Notes under the pieces: model-generated | What the model saw: the letters and a program-made list of their open reading frames with translations, nothing else | What the model was told of the DNA's origin: nothing | Databases searched by the model: none | Translations under genes and position numbers: made by a program | Shown: positions 48,147 to 59,123 of the stretch, one piece after another | Position numbering within the stretch: the first letter of the stretch is position 1 | Layout: each line of letters opens with the position of its first letter | NCBI RefSeq assembly: GCF_029227915.1 | Contig: NC_079878.1 | Location: forward strand, 15,252,001 to 15,316,000 | Origin: Hydractinia symbiolongicarpus | Taxonomy: Eukaryota > Cnidaria > Hydrozoa > Anthoathecata > Hydractiniidae | Direction: 5' to 3' | DNA length: 64,000 bases

Positions 48147-50384
48147 ATGCCACCGAAAAAAAAGCTCGTTGTAAAAACTTTGGCAGAAAAATGCCAAGCA
48201 TTAAAAGAATTGGAAAAAGGTATTCCAAATAAAGATATCGCTAAAAAGTACGGGGTGCCTAAAAACACAATATTAACTTGGCTAGCCAATAAGGAAAAAC
48301 TTTTTTCTGCTCTCGAAAAATCTTCGAGCAAGAAAAGAAAGATCAGAGATGGTAAATTCTCAGAAATAGATTTTGTCGTGTTCAAATGGTTTGTTTCACA
48401 ACGAAGCAAAAACATACCAATCGATGGGACAATACTAAAGAAGAAAGCTAAAAGCTATGCACAGGAGCTTGGAGTAGAAGATTTCAAAGCTTCAGACGGT
48501 TGGCTTGGTAAATGGAAAAAAAGGTAAGAATATTAAATCTCTTTTTTTCGAATTGGTTTTATTTTGATATTAAAATCTTAAAAAGACTAACATAAACTAA
48601 ATATGTTTCTTGAGTATCTCGATGCACTTTTCCGTTCCAATAAATGTCAAATTGCATGGCACTTGCATGCCTTCACCATCTCCCAAATTAACTGGTTTTC
48701 CAGTCACAGTTACTTTGCACGAGCTTAATTCATCAGCTCTGAGGAAATAAAATATTGTTTTAGCAAATTTTCCAGATTTTCCAAGTGGTAAATGTCCAAC
48801 TATCTTGTTTTCTTTCTTGACACACACAGCATATTTGTCAACGGGATTATTAGGCTCTCCTTCGCATTGTAAAGTCTCCCCATTTTTTGGAGTCCACAAT
48901 GCTTTATAAACGTGGAACCCCTTAACATGTGAAGCCAATTCAAATTCTTTTATCATTACAACATTGATTAAATTTTGATCAATTATCATTTTTGCAAGAT
49001 CCATCTTCTCTTTTTTCTCCTGGTTTGCTTTTCCTTGTTGCCATGCACAAGTAATAATGATAATGTTCACAGGGTGTTCACACAAGAATTTTTAAAAACA
49101 TTCGAATTGAAATTCGAACATTCGTATTCGAAAAAATGCACGAACAGGTTAACAATAAATCTTTTATACAAGTCGGTATTTGTTTTATTTTCTATTTCAG
49201 GCACAATGTAACGTTCAAGACGGTCGTTGGTGAAAGCAATTCTGTTCAACCTGATATGATAGCATCTTGGTTTGAAACCACTTTACCAACATTATTAACT
49301 AACTACAAACTAGAAGATATTTACAATGCCGACGAATTCGGTCTCTTCTACCAATGCTTGCCAAATAAAACGTATCACTACAAATCCGAAAAATGCTCTG
49401 GGGGTAAAAATAGCAAAGTCCGAATTACCGGGCTTGCAGCTGCCAATGCTGTCGGAGATAAACTACCAATGTTTGTGATTGGTAAATCGAAGAAACCAAG
49501 GTGCTTCAAAAATGTAACATCCCTGCCCTGCAGGTACAGAGCGCAGAAGAAGAGTTGGATGGACAGCTCTCTTTTTGAAGAGTGGGTGCGAGAAATCAAT
49601 GCAATGTTTCTAAAAGAAGGTCGAAAGATAGTCTTGATCATCGATAATTGTCCCGCTCACCCTGATGTTGGTGGACTGTCCAACATTAAATTGATTTTCT
49701 TACCTCCAAATACAACTTCTGTGTCACAGCCGATGGAGGTGGAACCAAGGTGTCATAAGATGTCTTAAGTCTCTTTATCGCCAAAAATTGGTCAACATGA
49801 TGATTCAAAACCTAGAAAAAGGCAAAGATCTTCCAAAAGTTTCAATTCTGCGTGCTCTTCAAATACTTGTTTCGTCGTGGGACAAAGTGAAGAAAGAAAC
49901 CATCGTAAATTGCTTCAAGAAATCAAAGATTTCCAAGAAAGCTCAACAGAATGCAACTGATGATATTGATGATCCATTTAAACAACTGGAGAAAGATCTC
50001 ACACAACTGCGTGCCATTGACGATACCATTATTCCTGCTGATCTCTCGGCCCGTGATGTTGTCGATATTGACCAAGATTTGACCACAATCGAAAATCCCG
50101 TGACTGATGAAGAAATCCTTGAGTCGGTACGGCCAAGTACAGATGAGAATGACGAGGAGCATGATGAAAATGCCGATGTCATCGAGGTGTTTGATGAGCC
50201 AGTAAGCAAGCCAACAAAATCAGAAATAAACACTGCAGTGGAGACTTTACAAAATGCTTGTCTATTCACTGATGATGTAAATGACATGCAACGCCTCCTG
50301 CTTCGCTTTGAAGATTTGTTTCTTAAAAGTGAAATGAAAAACAAGAAGCAAACTAGTATTTTGAGCTTTTTCGATCAAAAATAA
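48147..50384 (+). pseudogene. Pogo transposase (CENP-B-type HTH plus DDE), frame broken by 7 bp
   Basis: Exon 1 48,147-48,523 encodes MPPKKKLVVKTLAEKC, a Psq-type helix-turn-helix (NKDIAKKYGVPKNTILTWL) and a CENP-B-type DNA-binding segment ending GWLGKWKKR. A GT-AG intron (48,524-49,200) leads to exon 2 with the DDE core: IYNADEFGLFY (first D), IIDNCPAHP (second D) and LIFLPPNTTSVSQPM. There an extra GGTGGAA at about 49,734 shifts the frame; reading resumes as VIRCLKSLYR-type sequence and runs to 50,384. The last catalytic Asp region is at the shift. The acidic C-terminal tail is otherwise intact. Probably inactive in cis. Confidence 0.75.
48597..49004 (-). CDS. HIRAN-like protein inside the pogo intron, opposite strand
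   Basis: From the ATG at 49,004, 135 residues: MDLAKMIIDQNLINVV, then GFHVYKALWTPKNGE, EPNNPVDKYAVCV, KIVGHLPLGKSGKFAK and VPCNLTFIG. The G-x-x-Y...EPxNPxDxxAV...GHLP pattern is that of HIRAN domains, which bind DNA ends in Rad5/HLTF helicases. Here the domain stands alone. It is intact although the surrounding transposase is broken. It is probably an accessory gene of the transposon that could target DNA ends, but that is inference. Confidence 0.65.
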   Translation of the reverse strand: MDLAKMIIDQNLINVVMIKEFELASHVKGFHVYKALWTPKNGETLQCEGEPNNPVDKYAVCVKKENKIVGHLPLGKSGKFAKTIFYFLRADELSSCKVTVTGKPVNLGDGEGMQVPCNLTFIGTEKCIEILKKHI

Positions 50385-51705
50385 TGTATGTAATTGTAAT
50401 CAACAATAAGTATACATGTACGCAAAATGCTGTTTTCTTTATTATCCATTTCCCTTTCTTGACCAAACAGTTCCTTCAAGTACCCTTAATTCAGGTGAAT
50501 TTTAATTTTAAAAGCTTGCCCACAGATACTTATGACCGAACTACTGACCCTTGCCCTTTTCTGAAAATTTCAAAAAATTTCGAAAAACTCGTTATCTCGA
50601 ACTTTTTATGAAATACGCTCGTTATGTCGAACCTCCGCTATCTCGAACGCTCGCTATCTCGAACTTTTCTTTCGGTCCCTTGGGAGTACGAGATAACGAG
50701 CGTCGACTGTACTTACTTGGTGTTTTTATCAAGTAGTGATATAGGTGGTGATAGGTCAAACTTGGCCACTCAGTCGGATCGTCAATCCAATCGTCAGCAG
50801 GGAGCTTGTAAGGGCATTTTTCAAGGCCTAAAACGAAAACAGTAATTAGCCATGTCAGTTCAGTTTATTATGGTTGTTTGTGCCATGAAAACTTAAAAAA
50901 AATATTTACCAAGCGTTTGTAGTTTCTCTTGATAACGTTTGGCAGCTTCTGCAGGCAGTGAATCACTGTAATCATATGACATTTCTTTTCTTTTTGAAGT
51001 TTTATCTACTCTATAAACAAGAAACCCTAGTTACTGGCTTGAAAACTGAAGTAATGCCGTAATGTTTTCCCCTAATTCATAATGGTAGCGAAAAATCGCG
51101 CGAACCGTGACGTCACATCGGAGCGAAGAATAGAAACTTGAGCGCTACGAAAGATACATGTGTTACTAGAAAACTTTTTTGTTTGTGTTTTATTGGAAAT
51201 TGGTTTAATGTTCTTTTATTTAATATAAAAATGTACAAAACGTTATTTAGTTGTGTTGTGTGGATATAAGTATAAATAATAAAATGAGAAGAAATGAGAA
51301 ACTTTGATCGCGTTCACTAACTGAAATGGCATTTTTACAAAGTGGCAATATTTTAATATGGAAGTTTATTTCCTGGAGATCTCTTTTAAAAGAACTATCA
51401 GTGAAGTGCGCTAACCAAATATAAAACTTGATCGCTTGGTAGATCACCTGCACTACGTATTTTGTTTAGCCATTTTTGAGTTCTTTCTTTTTCACAGACG
51501 GGATTTTGTGAAAGCTTACTTTACGCTTCTCTAATTGATTGGTACATCGAAACGCAGAGCAACTAACCATTTCTTAAAGATTTAAACATAAATTACATAC
51601 AAAAAGCGATTTAATGTAAGATATAGGTCTTAACATGAACGTTCTCTGCGGTCGCTTAAACTTTCTGCACGATGTGATGTCATTACTTATAATCGGGTCC
51701 AGTCC

Positions 51706-52289
51706 TAAATGAAATCGCGCCTGTCTGTTTTTTTATGAGAAAAAAATTGAGTATGCGAAGGCTTGTACAACAATTTTAAATAAGAAAAACAAGTAAAGTA
51801 AGTTTTTTTTTATTTCTTATGCTTTTCTGAGTCCCCTTTAAGTGCAAGTTTGAACAAATTTCTACTTTTTAACTTGATTTTTTTATGTTGTTAATATATT
51901 TTGCCTATGTGATGCGTGTGGATGGCAAAACTGAAAATCACATCATGTACCCCACAACTCATCTCATGTCCGCCAGATTAGATAGAATACCGTGTGGTCT
52001 TGGTATTCTATCTAATCCCGCAAACATGTGAATTTAAACATGTCTTGCCAATGAAATAAAAATTACAAGGAATTCAAATTTGTGTGTGCAGCGATTTTTA
52101 AGAATATAAAATCGCCGCATAAATATTTAGCCATGAAGAAATTATGCACGCAATGAAACAGTTTTTCCTATTTTTAGGTTCGGCATTCACAACCAACACT
52201 TGACATAGTATAAAAAAGAAGAAACTCGACAGAGTATAAAAGCTAGATATTTAGACAATCAGATATTTAGACAATCAGATATTCAGATT
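51706..52289. other. Intergenic DNA with a 16-bp hairpin
   Basis: Only a hairpin at 51,976-51,991 / 52,002-52,017 (GATTAGATAGAATACC, 10-base loop) stands out, near the left side of the Helentron remnant. Confidence 0.5.
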
Positions 52290-52361
52290 TATTTGGTTTT
52301 TTGGTTACTTATTGGTAAACTTACTGGTGAACTTACTGAAATTATTAAGCCCGCTGAAACT

Positions 52362-53090
52362 ATGTGGTTATTAAATAATATGACAGAGGATTCTCTAGTT
52401 TTTAAAGGTTGTTTTTCTTGGTCACACGTCTCCACTGCTATTGTGAACCACGCGTATAGAAACTGCTGCTGTATGGTTCTTTTACTTTCCGGTGATGTTG
52501 AAACTAATCCTGTGCCTTCTGTTTTAAAGTCGGTACAGGGATCTTTTCATCAAAGGGATGTCAGGCTTGGAGCTTTTATTGGCACACAATGTTTGTGTAA
52601 TTCCCTGTTTCCGATCATTTGGTTGGCTATTGAAAAGGTTTCATTTTGGGACTCAGGTGATCTTGATCATATCCTCTGCGAAAGAACACAGTTGTACACG
52701 AGCCTAGGTTACACAAACCAGTACTTAAGTGCAAGTGACCTCCCAAATAGTTTGACTGTTGAAAACGAGGTCATACAAATACAAAGTTTAGAAAATATTT
52801 CTCATATTGTTATAGATAATAGCACTACTTTACGTACATTTCATATTTCATCACATTGCGATAAAGGACAGGAATTTTGGGCATTATAAGCGGCGTTAGT
52901 TTTGCTATAAATTGAGGCCACCCACAAATTTATTTATTTGATCCTCATAGCCGAAATAGTTTTGGACAAATAACAGAATGTGGTATCAGTCCTTTTAAAA
53001 TTTGATTCATTACAAGAAGTTGAAAACTACATACGCGAAATATAAGTGTCCCCTAGTCAAGGAAGGTGTCTTGAAACTCAATATTTTAAA
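52362..53090 (+). pseudogene. Helentron cysteine protease with N-terminal 2A-like sequence
   Basis: From the ATG at 52,362 the frame runs to a stop at 52,889. It contains LLLSGDVETNPVP (2A-like) and then the protease start SFHQRDVRLGAFIGTQCLCNSLFPIIW with the catalytic-type Cys in QCLCNS. After a stop, coding-like sequence continues to about 53,090 and includes IYLFDPHSRNSFGQ, the histidine region. This protease family is OTU/herpes-tegument-like. The frame is broken, so it is inactive. Confidence 0.6.
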
Positions 53091-53185
53091 ATACTGACAA
53101 CTGAACAGATAACTGATAACATTATGCTTTCCGTTCGTAGAAAGAGAAAACTGGATCTAAACAAAAAGTACCGTAAATCCGAAAG

Positions 53186-53335
53186 AGCTTTCACGCAGGA
53201 CAGATCTATGTAGCATTGAGTCGAGTCACGAGCTTAGAGGGTTTATACTTAACGGGGACATTTTCCAGATCAGCTATTAAATCAGACACACGAGCAACCG
53301 AACAATACAATTATATGCGAGAACACTCAAAATTG
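53186..53335 (+). pseudogene. PIF1 helicase C-terminal fragment
   Basis: The frame reads SFHAGQIYVALSRVTSLEGLYL, helicase motifs V and VI of PIF1-type Helitron helicases, then TGTFSRSAIKSDTRATEQYN. Nothing of the ATPase core is present. Confidence 0.65.
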
Positions 53336-53383
53336 ACATCAAAAGATACTGGCGTAATTAGTGAAAATTCAATCATAGTAACT

Positions 53384-53987
53384 TTGCTTAATACAAGATT
53401 CTACAACAAACATAAAAATGATATTAAGTCCGATCGCGTTCTCATGGAAAGTGATTTATTATGCCTAACAGAAACTCAGATACCATTTAAGTCATACTGC
53501 GACACAAAACTAGATTACTTTACTTTAATTCCAAACAACAATGTGGATAGGTTTTCTAGTCTTTTAGTTGGTTATAATGAAACTATAGCATTGTCTGGAT
53601 ATTGTAAAAATTCCAGGTGCAATATTTTTTAAAATGACGAAGAAAAGGTTTCAAAAGAAGGCTGTTAGTTTTCTACTTCTATATCGTAAAAATTCACTTA
53701 ATCGAGATGATTCATTATACCTTATTCAACATTTTTTGGGAGACGAAATCGCTGATGTTATACTCGGAGATTTTAATGTAAATGCATTTAGTGACAAAAA
53801 CTATTTCCTTGATTTTCTCAATGAATGTAAACAGGTTGTAACCTCTCCAACTCATATATCCGGTTCACTTATTGACCACATCTATATCCATAAGAATGTT
53901 CTAAACACCTTTGAAATTGATACGCTCGTCAAAAATGTATATTTCAGTGATCATGACGCAGTCAGGCTTAGACTTTCTCTAACATGA
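53384..53987 (+). pseudogene. EEP-type endonuclease of a Helentron, one frameshift
   Basis: The first frame has LLNTRFYNKHKNDIKSD and LLCLTETQI (metal-binding Glu). After a stop near 53,632 the next frame has VILGDFNVNAF, SLIDHIYIHKN and YFSDHDAVRL, the Asp/Asn and His motifs of exonuclease-endonuclease-phosphatase domains. All catalytic motifs are present across the two frames. In Helentrons this domain follows the helicase. Confidence 0.65.
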
Positions 53988-54171
53988 TGTTTACGGAATC
54001 TTTTAGAAGGGCTACGTCCAGTCAATTTCAGAACGACAGATATTTACGTTGGGTTTACTTTATTGTTTTCATTTTTAATTTTAAACTTGTTAAACTTTGA
54101 TTGCATTGCAGATAACAGGCATGGCGCTTTTGTTCTCTGAGGATAGTCTCGCACTATATGCTTATTATCTA

Positions 54172-54760
54172 CTAGTCGATAAGGCCCGTGGAAAAATCCA
54201 CTTAGGCAGGATAACAGAGAAAAGCAACCATCATTTAAATTTTGCAGACATCAGCAGAGACCTGTGAAAACCCAAAAAAAAATTTTCAGAAATATGTATA
54301 CCTGTTGACTTCATCGTATAGATCTTGAAGTGCTGATTAATAAAATGTATAGGATCATGTATCTTTGACAAAAGGTTGCAGAGATATCAAGGTTTAAAGG
54401 TTTTTTGATGACGTCATCAAACCGTCCATTCCGAAACGGATTCGGGGACCCAGGTTTGAAAAACTTACCCAAATTGGTCCCAGGTTGTCCCTAGTTACCC
54501 ACGCGGTGAAAAAACATTGACGTCGCCACCTCGTTTCCAAGTTATTTGGCCTCAAAGTTTTAAGTGCATTGTAATGGCTTCACTAATCTTAATTAACTTT
54601 CCTTTTACGTCAATACTATTTTATCGGTAAAGTTTGGTAAATTACAGAACAATTTTATAGGCGATGTTTTATAGAATTTGTTAAAGAAAATTTTGAAGAA
54701 TGTAATCCACTTTGCAAAAGTGACAGACAGACACACGGAATTAGCGTATTATTATAGAGA
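54172..54760 (-). mobile_element. Non-autonomous Helitron, copy B
   Basis: On the minus strand: TCTCTATAATAATACG start, GTGGATTTTTCCAC hairpin and CTAG end, flanked by A and T. 589 bp, no gene. About 98-99% like copy C. Confidence 0.8.
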
Positions 54761-55022
54761 TGCTGATGGCGGAAATCTTCAAACCATCGGGCTTCTTGTT
54801 TTAGAATCATCGATGCGATCGATTCGACCACCTTCGTTTGAGTGGAAACCCGCCTTTAGGCTACTTCAAAATTTTAGGTGTGGTCACACTAATTTAATGA
54901 AAGCAACGAAATCTCTATAATAAATAAATAATAAATATAATAATATTTGCACTGCTGACGTCAGCAAAAAACTAAAACAACCTATTTTTGCATTGTTCTT
55001 CTGCCTAAGTAAGATTACTCCA

Positions 55023-55607
55023 TCTCTATAATAATACGCTAATTCCGTGTGTCTGTCTGTCACTTTTGCAAAGTGGATTACATTCTTCAAAATTTTCTTT
55101 AACAAATTCTATAAAACATCGCCTATAAAATTGTTCTGTAATTTACCAAACTTTACCGATAAAATAGTATTGACGTAAAAAGTTAATTAAGATTAGTGAA
55201 GCCATTACAATGCACTTAAAACTTTGAGGCCAAATAACTTGGAAACGAGGTGGCGACGTCAATGTTTTTTCACCGCGTGGGTAACTAGGGACAACCTGGG
55301 ACCAATTTGGGTAAGTTTTTCAAACCTGGGTCCCCGAATCCGTTTCGGAATGGACGGTTTGATGACGTCATCAAAAAACCTTTAAACCTTGATATCTCTG
55401 CAACCGTTTGTCAAAGATACATGATCCTATACATTTTCTTAATCAGCACTTCAAGATCTATACGATGAAGTCAACAGGTATACATATTTCTGAAATTTTT
55501 TTTTTGGGTTTTCACAGGTCTCTGCTGATGTCTGCAAAATTTAAATGATGGTTGCTTTTCTCTGTTATCCTGCCTAAGTGGATTTTTCCACGGGCCTTAT
55601 CGACTAG
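55023..55607 (+). mobile_element. Non-autonomous Helitron, copy C
   Basis: Starts TCTCTATAATAATACG after an A, ends with the GTGGA-TTTTT-CCAC hairpin and GACTAG followed by T. It is inverted to copy B with 262 bp between them. Confidence 0.85.
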
Positions 55608-56176
55608 TCTCTTATAATAATACGGAGCTTTTGTCTGTGACTTTTGCAAAGTGGATAAAATTTTTTTGATAAAGTCTATAAAACATCGCCTATAAATTTG
55701 TTCTGTAAATTAGCAAACTTTGACGTTAAAGCAATATTGACGTCAAAGGAAAGTATATTACGATTAGTGAAGCCATTGCATTGCACTTTTAAATTTAAGG
55801 CTTAATAACTTGGAAACGGGTGGAAATAACTGACGTCATCTCCTGCGTGGGTAACTAGGGACCACCTAGGACCAATTTGGGTAAGTTTTCCAAACCTGGG
55901 TCACCAAATCCGTTTCGGAATGGACGGGTTAATGACGTCATAAAAAACCTTTAAACCCTAATATCTCTGCATCCGTTTGTCAGAAGTACACGATCCTATA
56001 CATTTTCTTGATCAGCGTTTCAAGATCTATACGATAAAGGCAACAGGCATACACATTTCTAAAAAAAAAATTTTGTGTTCTGACATGTCTCTGCTGACGT
56101 CATCAAAATTTAAATGACGGTTGTTTTTCTCTGTTATCCTGCCTAAGTGGATTTTTCCAGGGGCCTTATCGACTAG
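55608..56176 (+). mobile_element. Non-autonomous Helitron, copy D, abutting copy C
   Basis: Its 5' TCTCTTATAATAATACG starts at the base after the CTAG of copy C, giving a head-to-tail pair. It ends in a slightly mismatched hairpin and CTAG at 56,176, followed by T. Several percent diverged from B and C. Confidence 0.85.
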
Positions 56177-57000
56177 TAACTTAATAAAAAAACAAATTTA
56201 GTTAATGAACTAAAATTTTTAAAGGTTTGGATGTTATGGAGCTTTAAAAAGAACGTTAACAGGAGACATAGGGGGTGAACGGATATATAAACAATAAATA
56301 GTAGCAACTATAAAATATGTATATATTACTTAAAATATACATCTCATTAAAAATCACGGTAAAATAAATAAAAATATGCTTCACAAAAATATCTGTTTAT
56401 AAATATATATCTAAAATCATCTAATATTTACATAAATGATTTTTACGCCATAAATTCTCGAACGTAGCCACGCGAGAAAATATTTAAATCAACAAATTCA
56501 ACCTTTTTTCGAATCGCGAAATTTATCAAAGTCTTAAATAAAACTACAATATGCATTACGACTGATTTTTGGTGTTTTTAAAAAATTAAAAATTAAAAAT
56601 TTTGTCGGTTGAAATTTATAAAGTTTCTTAAACAAAATTTTTACTTTTATGTTCCAAAGTTCCTAACCACCATATTTCCTCTAATAAGGGCGCTTATTGA
56701 TGGGGATGTTTATTAGCGGGCGCTTATTACGGGAATACAGTATTCTTTTTAACTTTTTATAAACTGATATCTTATATAGGGAAGCGTTAATGTTTTTTTT
56801 AAAGATTATTTAAAAACTGCTACACAGAAAATAAATTTATAGTACGACATCTCCTTGTGCGCGAAGGAATATTTTCGGATTGCGTGAATTTAAACTTCAC
56901 GCTTGAAACTCCTATATTACTCACAATACAGTAAAATTAAACTGTCCGCACTGCGCATGTCTAATAACAAACCTAGTAGAGTAGAAACAAAAGCCAACGC
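56177..57000. other. No gene recognised
   Basis: AT-rich DNA without a domain-bearing frame. Confidence 0.5.
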
Positions 57001-57463
57001 TCAAACCAGATCATTGCTGGTAACAGATAGAATGGTGATATTCTGTGAATCCGCCGTGACATTGTTGACATTCTGCTGTTCGTATTGCTTGCTGACAAGT
57101 ATTCTCCTCATCTCTTCCTCCTTCATCGCATTGTTAGTAGGCGGCATTTTCAATGTGCTCAAATCACCCCATATTTTTGCCGTCAATTGCACATCATTGC
57201 ACGCCCGTTGTTCACAAGATACATCCACCGAACTTCGTTCTACTGTGGATGATTCTTCACGGGCTTCTTTTTCAGGCGAAACAGTTGGGGAACTACGTTT
57301 TCGTAGGTTACACGCATTTGCTAGGACTGAACGACGAGTCGCTGAATTTCTTTTTCTTTTCAAACTCACTTGCGCTTGTATGCTAACACTATCTCTTTCT
57401 TTTGATACACTAGCTAGTGCAACCGATGTGACGCTTGAATAGCTCGACGGTCGATGTTCCGGG
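57001..57463 (-). CDS. Possible last exon of an unidentified gene
   Basis: An acceptor-like TTTAG ends at 57,464, and the open frame runs to a stop at 57,001. It is Ser/Arg-rich with a nuclear-signal-like KRKRNSATRR and a helical KEEEMRRILVSKQYEQQN tail. No family is recognised and no partner exon was found; the adjacent transposon would separate it from any upstream exon. Confidence 0.3.
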
Positions 57464-57852
57464 CTAAAGGTACAAGTGATTAAAATAAAAGTGCGGTGAA
57501 GAGGTGTAAGTTTTGTATATGGGCATGACAAACATGTGATGGACCCCAAGGGTCACTGTATTGCGCTTTTTTATCTGCTACGCGCTTTTTTAAAAATGTT
57601 AAAGGTTTTTTAAAATGTTTCACGGCTTAAAAATGCAACGCGCTTTTCTATTTGATTGTTACGCGCGTGTATTAATGTAACGCGCTTTTTTTAAAAAAAT
57701 GCAACGCGCTTTTTTTTTCTTTAAAAAAGCACTTTTTTAAGTCCGCCACATAGCCACCATTTTAAATTTAATTAAAACAAAACTAAGGAACAGAGAAAGC
57801 GAGGCAGTAGTGTGTGTTAGGCTCTCTTTGTGTGCTTGCTTGACAAGACAAG

Positions 57853-58260
57853 ATGGATAAAAAAACCATTCGAGAAGAAATAGAGCGATATAACAGAGAT
57901 AGAGATACATGTGTCAAAGGTCATTCCAACCCCAGTAGCGGTGCTGTTACTACTACTACTGTTGCTGCTAACAACAAGGGTAAATAAAAAAAAGCAAGAG
58001 ACTGAGAGAAGAATGACGAATCTTCTGAACAAAGTAAGGAGTGGTAAAAACAAGAGTTCTTTAAAGCTTTTGAAAACAAAGAACGTTTTGATGCTGGAAG
58101 TAAGCTATAAGACGGTTAGACAAAGAGAAGGTGGGGGCTCAAGGTTATGGATATTCCATGTGGTGGTGGCATAACATTTAAAAAAGTTTTAGAAAGAGCA
58201 AGAGAATTTTCATAACAATGGCTCAAATTTTTTCATGGAGCATAAAGATGAATGCTACAT
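57853..58260 (+). pseudogene. Partner gene of the integrase-like transposon, broken
   Basis: Starts MDKKTIREEIERYNRDRDTC and, after frame changes, continues as RQREGGGSRLWIF and FKKVLERAREF. Cnidarian relatives with an N-terminal RYNRGR-like start and a GGGSR...DIP...AR block occur beside integrase genes (from memory). Function unknown. Confidence 0.4.
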
Positions 58261-58589
58261 GACTGTCAATGATGGCCGGAAGGGTATTATTATTATATTT
58301 AAAGCATGCTTTTAAATAAAGTGTAGCAGAAGATACATGTTATGATTTTATTATGTATTTTTTTTTAAATATAAAACTTTATATACAACTAGTTTTATGA
58401 ATATTCTTCGATCTTTTCCACGAGAAATAAGTACAGGTGTAAAGCCTCCCATACAGTGCTTGCTGTATTCCTGTTGCTATCTCTTGCCAGTGTCAGGGCG
58501 AACTGCGAAAATCCAACTGAGTAATCAGGGGGGGGGGGATGTCACCAACCTATACGATCCCTTTGCAGTATCGACCAAAATGACTCGAT

Positions 58590-59123
58590 TCGTTGATTAT
58601 GCGTAGATGTTCTCTGGCATTTTGTTTCTTGTTGCTACCTCTAACCATTTCAACTTTCTGGAAAAGCCATCAATAACCCATGGTTGCCGAAATCAAACGG
58701 CTTCAGTTTGTCGTCGCCATCTATGTGCCATACAAAGTTTGGGCCATTTGCAACATATATTTTCGACGGTGTAATCTACGCCTTCTTCTCAGTTCAACTC
58801 CATCTGGATCTAAATGTTTTATAATTTGTCTTACGTCTTCTCGCCTACAAAAGCATCCCTTCGATGGTAATGATTTATGAATCCTTCTATAACCTATGTT
58901 CGATCCACTACCACTCAATTCATCTGCAACAGCTTTCACTACATCCTTCCTAGCACTTCATATCATGCAAAGGACGTCTTCTCATACCTTTCTTGCGGAA
59001 TCATCTTTTCAAAGTGATAGCGCTTATGTCACAATTGTGACTAACTCGAAGGAACTCCAAGATTTCAGTGTATGTCAGACCATCTTCAAAATATCTATGA
59101 ACTGCTTCGTGTATATCCGCCAT
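58590..59123 (-). pseudogene. Integrase-type transposase (rve-like) relic
   Basis: The start MADIHEAVHRYFEDGLTYTE and a helix-turn-helix-like LEFLRVSHNC are followed by stops, then GSGSNIGYRRIHKSLPSKGCFCRREDVRQIIKHLDPDGVELRRRRRLHRRKY. The beginning of the catalytic core follows (WHIDGDDKLKPF, first Asp), then a frame change and FSRKLKWLEV. The rest of the DDE core is missing. This family resembles retroviral integrases but sits in a DNA transposon. Confidence 0.6.

Larger units (their letters stand above)
47813..50709 (+). mobile_element. Pogo/Tigger-type DNA transposon
   Basis: Terminal inverted repeats start CAGTCGACGCTC(A/G)TTATCTCGAAC at both ends, with further inward copies of TATCTCGAAC. 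TA flanks both ends (47,811-47,812 and 50,710-50,711), the target duplication of this superfamily. The element is 2,897 bp and holds a two-exon transposase and an opposite-strand gene in the intron. Confidence 0.9.
47023..50982 (-). pseudogene. ISL2EU YqaJ-like nuclease with C-terminal PHD finger, split by pogo
   Basis: Exon 1 50,910-50,982 (MSYDYSDSLPAEAAKRYQEK), exon 2 50,717-50,827 (GLEKCPYKLPADDW) and exon 3 from 47,721 to the stop at 47,023. Exon 3 has GIFTPEAMENYKALE, then after a one-base frame change near 47,620 the nuclease motifs CDCCGFGVLEVKCPYS and YYYQVQLEI...WCDFMVWTP. A PHD finger of C4HC3 type follows (CICKTDDPTGEMVACDSCDE...WYC). The middle of the usual protein is missing. 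Its role in the transposon is unknown; the fold is of phage recombination nucleases. Pogo sits in intron 2. Confidence 0.6.
45001..51705. mobile_element. ISL2EU (IS4EU) DNA transposon, interrupted by a pogo element
   Basis: Imperfect terminal inverted repeats of about 52 bp: 45,001-45,053 begins GGACTAGGTCCGA, and 51,654-51,705 read inward begins GGACTGGACCCGA; both share CACATCGTGCAGAAAGT. Between them are a DDE transposase and a convergent YqaJ-type gene with a PHD finger, the two-gene layout of this family. Without the pogo insertion it is about 3.8 kb. I see no clear target duplication. Confidence 0.75.
52290..53990 (+). mobile_element. Helentron remnant with most of Rep/helicase deleted
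   Basis: In one direction the region has a 2A-like peptide, a cysteine protease, the last part of a PIF1 helicase and an EEP endonuclease. These parts occur together in Helentron-type rolling-circle transposons. Only about 100 bp separate the protease relic from the helicase tail, so the Rep domain and most of the helicase are deleted. The ends could not be placed; Helitron copies begin 180 bp downstream. Confidence 0.65.
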
